Assembly (NCBI GenBank): GCA_964019695.1
Contig: OZ026514.1
Span: 102,948,345-103,012,344 of the forward strand
Direction: 5' to 3'
From: Loripinus fragilis
Taxonomy: Eukaryota; Mollusca; Bivalvia; Lucinida; Lucinidae
Length of the DNA stretch: 64,000 bases
Below are positions 22,080-33,691 of the stretch, one piece after another. Under the pieces are notes generated by a model that ran no database searches, was not told the DNA's origin, and saw only the letters and a list, made by a program, of their open reading frames with translations. Position numbers and translations under genes: made by a program. Every line of letters starts with the position of its first letter. The first letter of the stretch is position 1.

Positions 22080-23070
22080 CAATAGAGAACCGTCTCCAAT
22101 AAAGAATCACTTGTGTAAACTTTCCCATATATTTCTTCCACTTGTTGAAGCAAAGCCAAACCTTTTGTATTGTTAGACAGGGTAATCATTAGGGATGCAG
22201 AGCATAATTAGTTTCTTCTGAATTCCTTAAAATTACCTCTTAAGTTAGCCAAAATGTGTTGTAGTATATTGTCAGTAAAGCAATTTTAAGCCTGGTTTTG
22301 AAAGCAAAATTTCAAAAAAATGATAATTGTTCAGTTGAAAGGAAACAAGGTGGTTCCAAAACTGTGTCATGGACATGCCCTATGATATCAGAATTACATA
22401 TAAAAAAATTGACTTCCAGCTGCCAGGAAATTTAACAGATGACAGTGTTATCTTGGACACTGTACAGTTGCCAGTAAAGAATCACTTATTTTTGGATGTG
22501 TCTCTGATGACCTATACCGAGTTGGTGGTGACAGAGAATGAAAGTATGCATCCTTACATAGAGTTTACTCATCAAATAAAAGTTTGCTACTACCTGAAAG
22601 CAAATAAAGCAGACTGTATTGAACCTTGAACAAAAATATATACTTCTGGTGTCAGAACTTATAAATATTTACGAATATTGTAGCTTATAATGAGCACTTA
22701 TAAAATTTGAACCAAAATGTTGTGTTAAAAACTGTATAAGAATGACCTAAACTACTTGAATATGTTCTTTAGGTGTGAAACTTCAGATCACTATATTTTT
22801 AATGTGATGCTTAATCCATTTTCACCTTGGGACTGGACTGTTTTCAGGTGATTCTTTACTGGGGAATGTGGTTCTTTACTGGAGACACTGTATAAGGGTT
22901 ATAAGTTGCCACTATTCTGTTAATCAAAGCTTTTTAATATTAAACTTACATGGGTTGTAAGAGGTATGATGGATGTATTATATGTGCATTGTTTCAATTC
23001 AGTTGGCAGTTACAAACACAAATTGTCAAGGATGGAATCCTAAGTGATTCTTTATTGGGGAATAAACTGT
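22080..23070. repeat. Region with scattered GATTCTTTACTGGGGAA words
   Basis: Inverted at 22065-22110 (TTTATTCCCCAATAGAG, CCAATAAAGAATCAC) and at 22476-22486; direct at 22845-22890 and 23043-23070. The retroposon 5-prime junction lies in one of these. An 86-aa frame at 22369-22629 spans part of it and has no known motif. Confidence 0.4.
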
Positions 23071-23468
23071 AGACTCTATTTGATTTTTGCTTTCCCTGTA
23101 TAATGTTCCTTAAAAGAGCATAGAAAGTCAAATTTTATAACCACGTGATCACTAAAACGTGTTGATAATTCAGAGAACTTACTATTTATACTCTTAATTA
23201 AACGCATAAAGGCTATGAAAAATACCATTTGAGATGACAGTCGTTTTTTAAAAAATTAGAAACGACAACTCTTGGCAAATTGCCATTTTAACCTATAACT
23301 GCAACTGTTAGAATAAATTTTTAGGGCATGGTCGGTCCGCTCGCGTAGTGAGTCGCCCGCACTGTAGAATTGATCATATGACAAAAGAGGGTTCTGAGCC
23401 GGCCATGGTCTTTCTACACATGTATAGAAACACCATGATCCGGCTCATGATCACTGCTATTCCTCCCG
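23071..23468. other. Non-coding spacer
   Basis: GAGCCGGCCATGGTC and GATCCGGCTCATGATC near 23395-23450 form an imperfect inverted pair. No gene seen. Confidence 0.35.
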
Positions 23469-23470
23469 TA

Positions 23471-24488
23471 GGGGAGACCGGGGCTAGTTCAGCCCCATTT
23501 TAGAAAATGTACAGTTTTCGAAAGACTATAACATCTAGGTCTGCGAAACCTATATATTTAAGTTAGGCAGAGTAGGGCGGTACCAGTCCCGGTAACCCCA
23601 ATCATGTGTCTCTGCACGATAAAGGGTAATCTTCATTCGAGGAGAACAGGTCATGATGGCCGAACTTGCCCCGTCATGGGGTAAGTTCGGCCACCCCTCG
23701 GGGTAAGTTCGCCAGGCCTATTATTATATGCAGTCAAACTTCTGTAGTTGGAATTGCAAAGGGCCAAGAAAATGTAACGGCATTACCCTAACATATGGGC
23801 TATCCGAGTTGGTTCTTCGGAATACAAATTAACTAAAAATGAGCCTGGAAATGTCGTACTAAATTGTCCGTGTCTTAGACAGTTTTTTTTACTTTTGACG
23901 TCAAAGTAAAAATGGCGATCTGAAGCGTTCGATGTAATAAACGCCATGTCAGTAAGTCGTTGCGCTAAATATGAACACGAATATGAATTTAGGATCCGTG
24001 ATATGAACACCCTTTACAAAATAGGTGATCTAAAATACAATGGTAAATATTTTATGTAAGTGTTGGGCAAGTTTGGCTATCGGCCGAACTTGCCCCGCCT
24101 TAAGTAGCCGAACTTGCCCCAGACAGACTATTTCCAAATATCCCGTGACAGCTCCTTTTAAGATGCAGGAGAAGAAATTAACAATGTTTTATACCGAAGC
24201 ACACAATCCTTTCGTAATAACAATATAGAATTTAGAGCAGAATCTTAACACATCTTTAAGCAAATAAAAACTGAAATTACTATGAAAAATTTACTATTCC
24301 TGCAAGAAAACGAATTTTCTGGTACAACATCAATGTACCCTTCAACAATGCAGTCATTGTGTACTCATGTAAACAAACTCGTCACAAGTAATTTCCAAAT
24401 ATGTTTCCCAGCTCCATATCTAAGTCTACATGCTAAATTTAGCCATATGCCGAACATGCCCCGAGGCCGAACTAGCCCCGGTCTCCCC
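23471..24488. mobile_element. TA-flanked TIR element, copy A
   Basis: Ends GGGGAGACCGGGGCTAGTTC (23471) and the inverse ending 24488, both with TA outside (23469-23470, 24489-24490). Interior carries repeated GCCGAACTTGCCCC / GGGGTAAGTTCGGC words, a GTTTTATACCGAAGCACA block and ACAAGTAATTTCCAAATATG. No transposase. TA duplication suggests Tc1/mariner-group mobilisation; inference only. Confidence 0.8.
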
Positions 24489-24580
24489 TATTGTTGGTTC
24501 AAACTGTTGAAAGTAGGCCTACGCATGCATGTAGGGCCTACTAGTATCGAGTATAGGACTTGTAGCGGAGACCGGGCATA

Positions 24581-25556
24581 GGGGAGACCGAGGCTAGTTC
24601 GGCCCCATTTTAGAAAACATACAATTTTCGAAAGACTATACCATATAGGTCTGCGAAATCTATATATTTAAGTAAGGCACAATAGGGCGGTACCAGTCCC
24701 GGTAACCCCCATCATGTGTCTCTGTACGATAAAGGGTAATCTTCATTCAAGGAGAGCAGGTCATGATGGCCGAACTTGCCCCGCTATGGGGCAAGTTCGG
24801 CAACCCCTCGGGGCAAGTTCGGCAAAGGAACTATCCTGGCCTATTATTATACAGTCAAACTTCTGTAGTTGGAATTGCAAAGGGCCAAGAAAATGTAACG
24901 GCATTGACCTAACATATGAACTATCCGAGTTGGTTCTGCGGAATACTTAATAACCAAAAATGAAAAGTTTGCATTACGTGTCTTAGACAGGCTTTTTGCA
25001 TTTTGACGTCAATGTAAAATGGCGATCTGAAACTTTCAATGAAATAAACGTAATCATTGTGCAGTCAGTCGTTGTGCTAAATATGAATACGAAGGTGTTT
25101 AGGATCTTTGATATGAACACCCTTTACGAACTAAGTGACCTAAAATACAATGGCAAATATTTTATGTAAGTGTGGGGCAAGTTTGGCTAGGGGCCGAAGT
25201 TTCAAAATATCAACTGACAACTCCTTTTAAGATGCAGGAGAAGAAATTAACAATGTTTTATATCCAAGCACATACTCCTTTCGTAATAAAAATATAGAAC
25301 TTAAATCAGAATCTTAACACATCTTTAGATAAATAAAAACTGAAATTACTATGAAAAAAATACTAATCGTGCAAGAAAACGAGTTTTCCGGTACAATATC
25401 AATGTACCCTTCAACAGTGCAGCCATTGTGTACTCATGTAGCAAACTCGTCACAAGTAATCTCCAAATATGTTTCCCAGTCCTATATCTTAGTTTACATG
25501 CTAAATATAGCCACATGCCGATCATGTACCGAGGCTGAACTAGCCCCGGTCTCCCC
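24581..25556. mobile_element. TA-flanked TIR element, copy B
   Basis: Same orientation and order as copy A, about 90 bp downstream: GGGGAGACCGAGGCTAGTTC (24581) to the inverse ending 25556, with TA on both sides. A truncated extra end, CGGAGACCGGG (24566-24576), sits just before it. Several GCCGAACTTGCCCC words present in A are missing here. Confidence 0.8.
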
Positions 25557-25564
25557 TATCACTA

Positions 25565-25855
25565 AAACCCGGAATGGAACATGGAATGGAATATGGAATG
25601 GAACACAGAATGGAATGAAATAGGGAATGGAACACTGCTTGGAATGGAAGTCTGGAACAGATGCATGGGATAGCACTGGAGCCGAAATACTTTTGTCTGG
25701 AACAGCTGCATGGGACGGAAGTCTGGAACAGATGCATGGAACAGAGCTGGAACGGAAATACTTGGCTGGAACAGCTGCATGGAACGGAAGTCTGGAACAC
25801 GTGCATGGAAACAGTGGAACGGAAATACTTTGCCTGGAACAACTGCTATGTATGT
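25565..25855. repeat. GGAAT-rich run and ~70-bp minisatellite
   Basis: 25570-25640 is a GGAATGGAACATGGAATGG-type run. From 25645 three ~70-bp units follow (GGAAGTCTGGAACA at 25646, 25717 and 25786; also CTGGAACAGCTGCATGG and GGAAATACTT). Long frames on both strands are produced by the repeat. Confidence 0.85.
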
Positions 25856-25865
25856 TTTGCATCCA

Positions 25866-25990
25866 GATTAAGATATGGAGCTGGGAAACATATTTGGACA
25901 TCACTTGTGACGAGTTTGTTTACATGAGTATACAATGGTTGCCTTTTTAATAGTACATTGATATTGTAACCGAAAACTTGTTTTCTTCAA
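25866..25990 (-). mobile_element. Inverted fragment of the copy A/B element
   Basis: AGATATGGAGCTGGGAAACA through CGAAAACTTGTTTTCTTC is the reverse complement of the 3-prime part of copies A and B (for example 24295-24425). Its terminal repeat is missing; the minisatellite takes its place. Confidence 0.75.
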
Positions 25991-26288
25991 ATGATGACTG
26001 ATTGATGTTAGTTGGTAAAATCAACACACACATACATGTACAACAGCAAATTAAAACATATAGCACATTAAATATCACATTAATTTAGCACTTTAAAATA
26101 TGGAATATTTTTTGGAAATAAATCAATCTCTGATGCAATTACTTATAACTTAAGATCTGGCACAAAAACAGTAGTGAACGTTCACTTTTTATACAATTCG
26201 GACAGATCTATGCATATTCGCTTTTAACACCGCAATAGCATTGCAAACAGCATTTGCTTAAAATCGATATCATTGCCAACATTTCTGT
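25991..26288. other. Short non-coding spacer
   Basis: Nothing recognised. Confidence 0.3.
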
Positions 26289-26353
<65 letters not shown>

Positions 26354-26370
26354 GCGCGCGCACACACAGA
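26289..26370. repeat. (CA)n-(CGCA)n-(CG)n microsatellite
   Basis: Runs of CA, then CGCA, then CGCGCG, then CA. Cys/Val/Arg-rich frames on the minus strand are artefacts. Confidence 0.95.
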
Positions 26371-26690
26371 CACAGAGTTTACATGAGATGAGATCAGGTA
26401 TATCTGTAACTGCATTCAAGATTACCAACATATCTAGCTTTATTGAAGTATCTGCAACTGTATACAAGGTATAAGAGACCAGGTAAATCATGTTTGTGGA
26501 GCAGCAAATTCAATAAGCCCCGCCAGATAAAGATAAAGGAAGCCTTATTTAACGCCGTTTTAAATGAAACAGACAACATTAACTCACGAACTATTCTGTC
26601 ACATAACATACTTACCTGCCTTGAACAACTCCCATTTATTTTAGCGCCAGCAAGGGAACTGCTAGTAAATTTTAACAACTCTGGTATGGT

Positions 26691-26763
26691 GTAGCCCGGA
26701 TTCGAACCCGTGGCCTACCGCTCTGAAAGTGGAGGCTCTAACAAATGGGCTATAGAAGCAGCC
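26691..26763 (-). repeat. tRNA-like sequence, probably SINE head or tRNA pseudogene
   Basis: Minus strand: TAGCCCATTTGTTAGAGCC (A-box-like), CCACTTTCAGAGCGG where an anticodon arm would be, and ACGGGTTCGAATCCGGGC, a near-ideal B box and T arm. The acceptor ends (GGCTGC... and ...GCTACACCA) do not pair, so a functional tRNA is unlikely. Confidence 0.5.
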
Positions 26764-26770
26764 ACAAAGT

Positions 26771-26934
26771 CAGTACCTCCCGCTGTGAGTTCAGTATTCA
26801 TTAGATTATGTGTGCCAATAAGCAAGCGTTTATAAAAGCGCTAAATATATCGTTCTGCATTCAAATTTATTCACTAAATATAAGTATATCAACCAAGTTT
26901 GGGGAAAAGTGATCATGTGGTGCTCAGTTTTAAC
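26771..26934. other. Non-coding spacer
   Basis: Nothing recognised before the retroposon. Confidence 0.3.
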
Positions 26935-29187
26935 TTTAATTGTTTTATAGAAAAGGTGTTATCAACACAAAAAAGTTAAACTTCAACAAGGGAGATTATG
27001 AGTCATGTGTAAACTATCTTAGCGCAACAGATTGGTCTGTCATGCAGGATTTGAACTTAGTAGAATCATGGAAATACTTTGCAGAACTTATTGTAGATGT
27101 TACTGTGCCAGTGAGCAAAGTACCAAGTGATATACAAAAGCGTAAACATTACCTGACACAGCAATGTAAAGACGCTATTGAGATAAAACACAGGAAATGG
27201 AAGAAGTTCAAATACTGTAAAACAGATGAAAATTACAGTGCATACAAAACAGAGAGAAATAAAGTTGTATCTGAAATAAGAAAGTCCAAGTACTATTATG
27301 AAAAAGATCTGGCAGCTAGAATAAAAACTGATAACAAGCTCTTTTGGAGTAATGTCCGAGCCAAAACCAAAACTAAATCAACCTTAGGTGCTATAGAAAA
27401 TCTACAGGGAAACCTAACATCTGACGAAACGGAAAGTGCCAACATTTTGAATGACTATTTCGCTTCAGTGTTTGAAGTAGAAGAAAATGACCAGATTCCT
27501 GAATTCGAGGAGCGCAACTACGACTCTGCCCTAATGGACATAGAAATAAATGAGGAACAAATCTCAAAAATCGTAAACGCCTTAAAACCTAACAAGTCAC
27601 AGGGTCCCGATAGAATACATCCAAAAATCTTAAAAGAAACCAGTCAATGTATAACATCCCCATTGGAAAAAATATTCAGGAAATCATTAGATGAAGGCAT
27701 CCTGCCAGACGACTGGAAAAGCGCAAATGTAACAGCCATACATAAAAACGGAGATAGAAAAAAAGCAGAAAACTACCGTCCAATAAGCCTCACTTCAGTA
27801 GCGGGTAAAGCAATGGAAAAATGATCAGGGACAAATTGGTCAACCACATGAAGCGAAACAACTTATCCACTAAATCTCAACATGGGTTTGTTTCTGGCAG
27901 ATCTTGCACAACCCAGTTACTAGAATTCATGGAAGAAGCTACCCAAGCACTAGACAGGGGAGAAGATGTGGATGTAATCTATCTGGATTTTGCAAAAGCC
28001 TTTGATAAGGTCCCCCACAAAAGGCTCTTAAGGAAACTGTCAGGATATGGAATCAAGGGCAAAGTCTATAACTGGATAAAGGAATTCCTGTCAAACCGCA
28101 AACAGCGTGTAGTTATTAACGGGACCAAGTCTGAATGGAGGAAAGTCACATCAGGGATCCCCCAAGGAAGTGTCCTGGGGCCAATACTATTCCTCATATT
28201 TATAAATGATATGCCAGAGGTCTTAAACTGCTGTATCAAACTATTCGCAGATGATGCAAAGCTTTATTCAACAATCAAAGAAGAAAATGACAGGATCAGG
28301 ATGCAAGTTGGTCTAAAAAATGCTGAAGAATGGGCCAAACTATGGAAAATGTTCTTCCATATCAAAAAATGCAAATATCTTCACATTGGGAAAAATCTTC
28401 CAGACACACAATATATCATGTCAGTGGACCAAAACCCAACAGAAGTAACACAGGTAACTACTGAAAAGGATCTAGGCGTCATATTTGATGAAAAATTGAT
28501 TTTCAGAGATCACATATCCAAAAAGGCTGCGCTAGCAAACAGGAATCTTGGCCTGATATTTAGAAGCTTTACCTACATTGATAAGGCCATGTTTCTTAAT
28601 CTGTATGAATCCCTGGTACGTCCACACTTGGAGTATGCCACCTTGGTTTGGTCACCAATGTACAAAAAAGATAGTATCACGCTGGAAAACATACAGAGAA
28701 GAGCTTAACGCTTGGTCAACTCACTCTCAGGTCGCTCCTACGAGGACAGATTAAAAATATTGGGACTTCCTACTCTTGAATATAGACGTTTAAGAGCTGA
28801 TGTGATACAAGTCTATAAAATCCTCAACCAAATTGATCGAGTCGATATAGATAAGTTTTTCAACATGTCAGAACGGTCGACAAGGGGAAACAGCCTGAAG
28901 ATCTTCAAACCTCGGTCACGGCTCAAAGTGAGATCCAGTGTCTTTTCAAACCGCGTTGTTGATGTGTGGAACTCTCTACCAAACTCAGTAGTGACGGCAC
29001 CTTCACTGAACTCGTTCAAATCAAGGCTTAATAAACATTGGCATGGACATGAGCTCAAATTCAATGCATCATGCCACATCCAGGGTGAAACAGTGTTTTC
29101 AAATTTTGTGAGAAGATGTCCAAATGGGTCTTTAGAAGTTGCCTAGCAGCTTGGTACGACCTCGGTAATGGTGAGATAATGGTGAGT
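26935..29187 (+). pseudogene. CR1-like retroposon ORF2 with frameshift and stop
   Basis: Three consecutive open segments read as one former ORF2. 26940-27824: linker and start of RT (KPNKSQGPDRIHPKIL, ENYRPISLTSVAGKAMEK). 27821-28708: RT core (SQHGFVSGRSCTTQL, VIYLDFAKAFDKVPHKRL, SGIPQGSVLGPILFLIFIND, KLFADDAKLY), ending ENIQRRA. 28712-29146: C-terminal part (YEDRLKILGLPTLEYRRLR). The first break is a frame slip in an A-run near 27818; the second is one in-frame TAA at 28709. No endonuclease domain and a TTG opening show 5-prime truncation. The repeat TAATGGTGAGA, twice at 29165-29187, may be the 3-prime tail. It is on the opposite strand from the copy at 19986 and clearly diverged from it. 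Confidence 0.85.
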
Positions 29188-29354
29188 TAAAAGAAACCTA
29201 AACTACGTTATACATTTTGTTGTTCAGGTAGACAAGCATAGTCCCATAGTTCAATCAGGCAGTGGTTATCTTTTTTTCTTTCTTTCGGATGTACATGTAT
29301 TTTCCGTCTGTTCAGAAGCACCTCTTGCGTTGGCAGGATTAAGATGTATTAGTA

Positions 29355-30327
29355 CAGGGTGTCCAAAAAGGTATGAAACGTTTCTAAACTTGAATAAAAG
29401 TCCAACCATTCAGTTTGGCATACATAAATTTGCTCAAATATAAAAGAATATGTGAAAATTTTATTTCAAGGCATTGCTAGCATTATCCTCTGTAAACGTC
29501 ATGTTTCCAGTAACGTCAAAGATGGTGTCACCAAATTAGCCAAATTCAATTAATTTGCGTACTGAAATAGGCTGAAACGTGATATTCTAGGCGAAATGGT
29601 TTACTTGTAATGAAATTGTTCAGTATTTAAGGTGTAAAACAAAACAATAGTGTCATACAAACACATCGATTGGTTTTGTTTTATTACATGCACACTTAAC
29701 TGTATATGGAAGTTCAAACTATACACCAGGTATCAATGGCCTTTATAGAGAAAAGTGGGTGGGTAACAGCAAAGAACACACCTAATGATATTTTCAATTC
29801 ATTTTGTTAAAGCAACTATATAAACCAAATGATTTGGGTCATATGCAAGAACAGTTTTTCCTATATTTTTACATGACATCAAAACTGCAGCGCGTTAGTT
29901 ACCATGGAAACAGTCTTCATTTTGTAAAACTAAAATGTCTTAAAATATGCTCATTATGAACAAGGTGGATATATAATTTGAGTCTTGATTATAAAAATTG
30001 AGGAACACCTAGGAAGTGTAGGCATAATATGCATTTACAAGAGCAAGCAACAAGAAATGAACATCAATACAATGCTGCAGCCAGAATCAATAAATTTATA
30101 GTGTCAAAAAGTTAGCCATGGAAGTAAAAACCATGTAAGCCAGAAAATTAGAACCCATTTTTAAAAGCTAAACCTTGCATTTCCAAAAACTGAAATCAAG
30201 TCGAATTATGGCATTATATAATTTCTATTTAAAGTATTTTAATTAATAAAAACAATAAGCAACATATCTTTGTTGAATCAAATGTTATAAGACTTTCAAA
30301 ACGTTTCATGTGTTTTGGGACACCCGT
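29355..30327. mobile_element. Non-autonomous TA-flanked element, CAGGGTGTCC ends
   Basis: CAGGGTGTCCAAAAAGGTAT with ATGAAACGTTT at the left matches the inverse of AAACGTTTCATGTGTTTTGG plus GACACCCG at the right. TA lies on both sides. 973 bp without an ORF. CAGGGTGTCCC-type ends are common for mariner-group elements. Confidence 0.7.
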
Positions 30328-30413
30328 TATATAAAAAGTCTTAAAACGTCTTTAAAACCAGGGATAGAGTGTCCTTGTTAAAACCAACATAAAACTGCTA
30401 AAAAGCAAGTGGC

Positions 30414-32230
30414 TGAGCGTGATCAGGAAATACCACAATCACACACCGCAGACCAACCCACGGCACCGCTAGGAAGAGCCACAAAAACACTGACTGTCAC
30501 ACGTCATAAGGAAGACAGTTAGCAAAGCAACCAGCTCTCTGTTCCCCATCAAAATGATTGCAAAACTAGACGAACACAAAGACTAAATAACAAACAAGGA
30601 CAAAACACAGAAGTCCCACAAACAATGGGAGCAGCAACAAACAATAGTTCAATAGCAGAACCACCACCCTAGAATGGACAGCAGCCTAAGCCATTGAGGT
30701 TGGCTTAAATGCATTTTCGGTACCACATTTTCGCCCTAGATTCTGTTGTTGTTAAAACACAATAATTGTTTAGCTAGCATGCTCGCTTCCTAACTATTGC
30801 AATGTATCAACACAGAAGAAACAATCTAATCAAATTAAAACACGATGATAATACAAAGAAAAGGGCTCATGACTCACAGATTGTTCGAGCTAAAGAAAAC
30901 CTCAAGTTAAGCCACGGTGGGTCCAGCCAAACAGAAAAAGTTTATACACTGGGTTAACCTTTGTGGACAGCCATTTCTCCTGACCATTCTAAATTTTCTA
31001 ACTGAGTTTACGTGAATTTTATAGAAAGAGACAAACAGTTTTTGGATAATCTGGCTCGTAAACTCTTCCATTGTACATTAATGGCTTCTTTCTTTTCTTT
31101 CTTTAGATTCTGCAACACCCCTCGCGAGGATAACGTGCAAATGTGTCTCGTCGCGTCCCAAGCGATAACCACTTAATCTCATCAAGCATTTGTGTTTCCC
31201 CATCTCCTGTAGGTCCAAACAATGTCAAAACTGCAAGGTAATGCTACAAAAATAATTGGATATGATCAGGAAATGTTAGAGTTATCATGAGTGCCAGACA
31301 GCCTTCATGCTAATTGCTTTGTATGCAAACTAAACAACACGATTCTTCTACCTATAAAAAAAGGTATGCGCCCCTGTCGTATTGTTTATGTGATGTGTAA
31401 AAAAGACGTCAATGGTGAGGTGTTTTTTACCAAAAATAATTTTGGGCTAGTAGCATAGTCCTAGGAGAATTCAACTTCAACATTTTGATTGACCAAAAGC
31501 AAATCAGTATGACCAGGAAATACCACAATCACACACTGCATACTAACCCACGGCACCACGGGGAATAGCCACAGAACTAACAGTCACAAGACATCAGGAA
31601 GACAATTAAAGTAAAGTAACCAGCTCTCTCTTCCCCAAATAACAAGATGATAGCAAAACTAGAAGGACACAAAGTACTGAATAACAAAACAAGGACAAAA
31701 CACAGAACCTCAACAAACAATGCAATATATAATTGTCAAGTGCAAATCCTGACTAAATGATAACGACATTAAATGCGAGCACAGGTCAACTTTTAGGGGA
31801 ACCACACAGAACAAATCATAGGCGTAGGAACAGGGGGGGGGGGCAGGCCCCAAATAATTTTGTAGGCAGAATACCCTTTGGCCCACCAATAATTTGTCTA
31901 CATTGACATATAATCGCCTGTCACTCGGGGTAAAATAAGCAACCACACATTATTATAAGTATTTTTTTTCTTGCTCACTTCGCTCACTCAGAGTTGTTTT
32001 TAATTTGGAATAAGATTCTCTGAGAGCAGTGCTATTGCTTGGATTTTAATATATTTTCACTTATTTTGGCTTCCAGGCTGTTATCACCTTGTATGTATAT
32101 GTATGTTTAAATGTATATATGTACAGAGTGTATCATTTTTCAGAGAAACCGGCTTTTCAAGCTTTTTCTTTTTTTCTTTTTTTCAAACTTGTCTGCAGTT
32201 TGTGATTGTGGTATTTCCTGATCATACTCA
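30414..32230. mobile_element. Element with TGATCAGGAAATACCACAAT inverted ends
   Basis: TGAGCGTGATCAGGAAATAC (30414-30443 arm) and its inverse at 32201-32230 bound 1,817 bp. A ~220-bp block next to the left end (30419-30640: ACCCACGGCACC, CCAGCTCTCT, GACAAAACACAGAA) recurs in direct orientation at 31507-31725. A G9 run is at 31831. No gene; a 78-aa minus frame at 31710-31946 lacks motifs. Target duplication not seen. Confidence 0.55.
31507..31725 (+). repeat. Second copy of the 30419-30640 block
   Basis: AGGAAATACCACAATCACAC, AACCCACGGCACCAC and CAAGGACAAAACACAGAA occur in the same order and spacing as in the first copy, with about one difference in six. Confidence 0.75.
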
Positions 32231-33065
32231 CTTACTATTTTTCTATCCAAAATTTTAAAGAGCTCCAATTTTTTCTAGCCTCTAATCCCTCTTTGCTCTG
32301 AAATACCTCTCAGGCAATAAGCTTTAAACCAAAATTTTCCATTCTCACTCTACTCGCTCAGTGTAAAATATTATATTTGTGTTTGTTCTCTTTTTTTATC
32401 CCTCTTGGCTTCTTACTCCGAAATACCTTACCAAAAATATTTCTAGGTCGCTTTGCTCGCTTGGTGGAAAATAGTATATTTGTTTGTTTTTTGTTCTGTT
32501 TCTTTATCCCTAACTTTTAACTCTGCAATACCTTACAAAAATTGTACTTGCTTGCTTCTCTCGCTTGGAGTAAACTATCATATTTGTTTTGGTTCTTTTT
32601 ATTTTCATTTCTCTTAGCTTTTAGCTCTGAAATACTTTACCAAAAATTTCCCTTGCTCGCTTCACTTGCTCGGAGTAAGATATTATATTTGTTCTTTTTT
32701 TTTATCCCTAGTTTTTTACTCTAAAATACCTTACCAAACGTTTGCCTGTGTCGCTATGTTTGCTCGGAGTAAGACATGTTTGTTTTTTGTTCTGTTTTTT
32801 TTTTATCCCTCTTAGCTTTTACTCTGAAATACCATACCAAAAAATTGTCCTCGCTTGCTTGGAGTCAAGTATCATAATATTTGGTTTAGTTTCTTTATCC
32901 CATACTTTTTATTCTAAAATACCTTACCAAAAATGTTCTCACTCGCTCGGAGTAAAGTATTATATTGTGTTTTTTTTGTATTCTGTTTCTTTATCCCTAG
33001 CTTTTTACTCTGGAATAGCTTACAAAAAATTCTCAATTGCTTTGCTGGCTCGGATTACCAAAAAT
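32231..33065 (+). repeat. ~85-90-bp degenerate tandem array
   Basis: About eight units of: TATATTTGTTTGTTTTTTGT, TTTATCCCTAGCTTTTTACT, CTGAAATACCTTACCAAAAA, TGCTCGCTTGGAGTAA. A stray unit lies at 34845-34895. Leu/Phe-rich frames (32542-32724, 32742-33182) are products of the repeat. Confidence 0.8.
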
Positions 33066-33069
33066 GACG

Positions 33070-33691
33070 TCACATTAATTTTTTGGGGGTTTTGTTTCTT
33101 TTTATCCTTTTTAGAATTGTGCTTTATCTCCTTGTTATATCTTGATTTATATGTTTTAGGAGATGATGCATTGATAATTTAGGGGTCTTTCATGCAAACC
33201 AAATATCCATGTGTCTTGATCCACATCTGAATTAAGGGTGAGGTTGGCGTCGTTAAACTGGTTTAAGCCCTCCAGTCAAAGTATTTTTACTGACCGTTCC
33301 AAGGCGGTACTTCTTTTGTGGATCGTTTTTGTTAGTTATGCTTCATGTTGGTGTGTGTTGTGCTGAGGTTTCTGTTCCTTGTAGCCTTGTGGTCACCTGC
33401 CGGGAAAGGGCTGACCTCTTGGCTGTCGTGTTTGTTGTGTTTTGTCACTTTCCCAAATGTGTCCTGGTCCACATCAGAAATAAGGGCGAGGTTGGAGCCG
33501 TAAAACTGGTTTAAGCCCTCCAGTAAAATATTTTACTGACCGTTCCAAGGCAGTACTTCTATTGTGGATCTTTTATGTTTTTTCTGTCTTGTGTTTGCTA
33601 TGTCTTTGTGCGCGTCTGTTTATATGTGCTTTGTGGTCACCTGCTGGGAAAGGGCTGACCCCTTGCCTCTCGTTTGTGGTGTCTAACTGTG
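33070..33691 (-). repeat. Dispersed repeat R3, two partial copies in tandem
   Basis: GGTTTAAGCCCTCCAGT, CTGACCGTTCCAAGGC and GGGAAAGGGCTGACC occur twice (about 33213-33462 and 33463-33691). The reverse complement appears at 36085-36400 and 48733-48966. The second copy is interrupted by the TIR element at 33692-34768 and resumes at 34769-34850. Confidence 0.75.

Noticed and set aside
22369..22629. 86-aa frame as a host exon
   Set aside because: No motif, no clear splice sites, and it runs through GATTCTTTACTGG repeat words.
25494..25950. Five overlapping frames up to 136 aa
   Set aside because: Produced by the GGAAT-type run and minisatellite; no codon bias or motif.
26691..26763. Functional tRNA gene
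   Set aside because: B box is excellent but the acceptor ends do not pair and the anticodon arm is not convincing.
32542..33182. Leu/Phe-rich frames resembling membrane proteins
   Set aside because: Each is a read-through of the ~85-90-bp tandem array; the hydrophobic pattern repeats with the DNA period.
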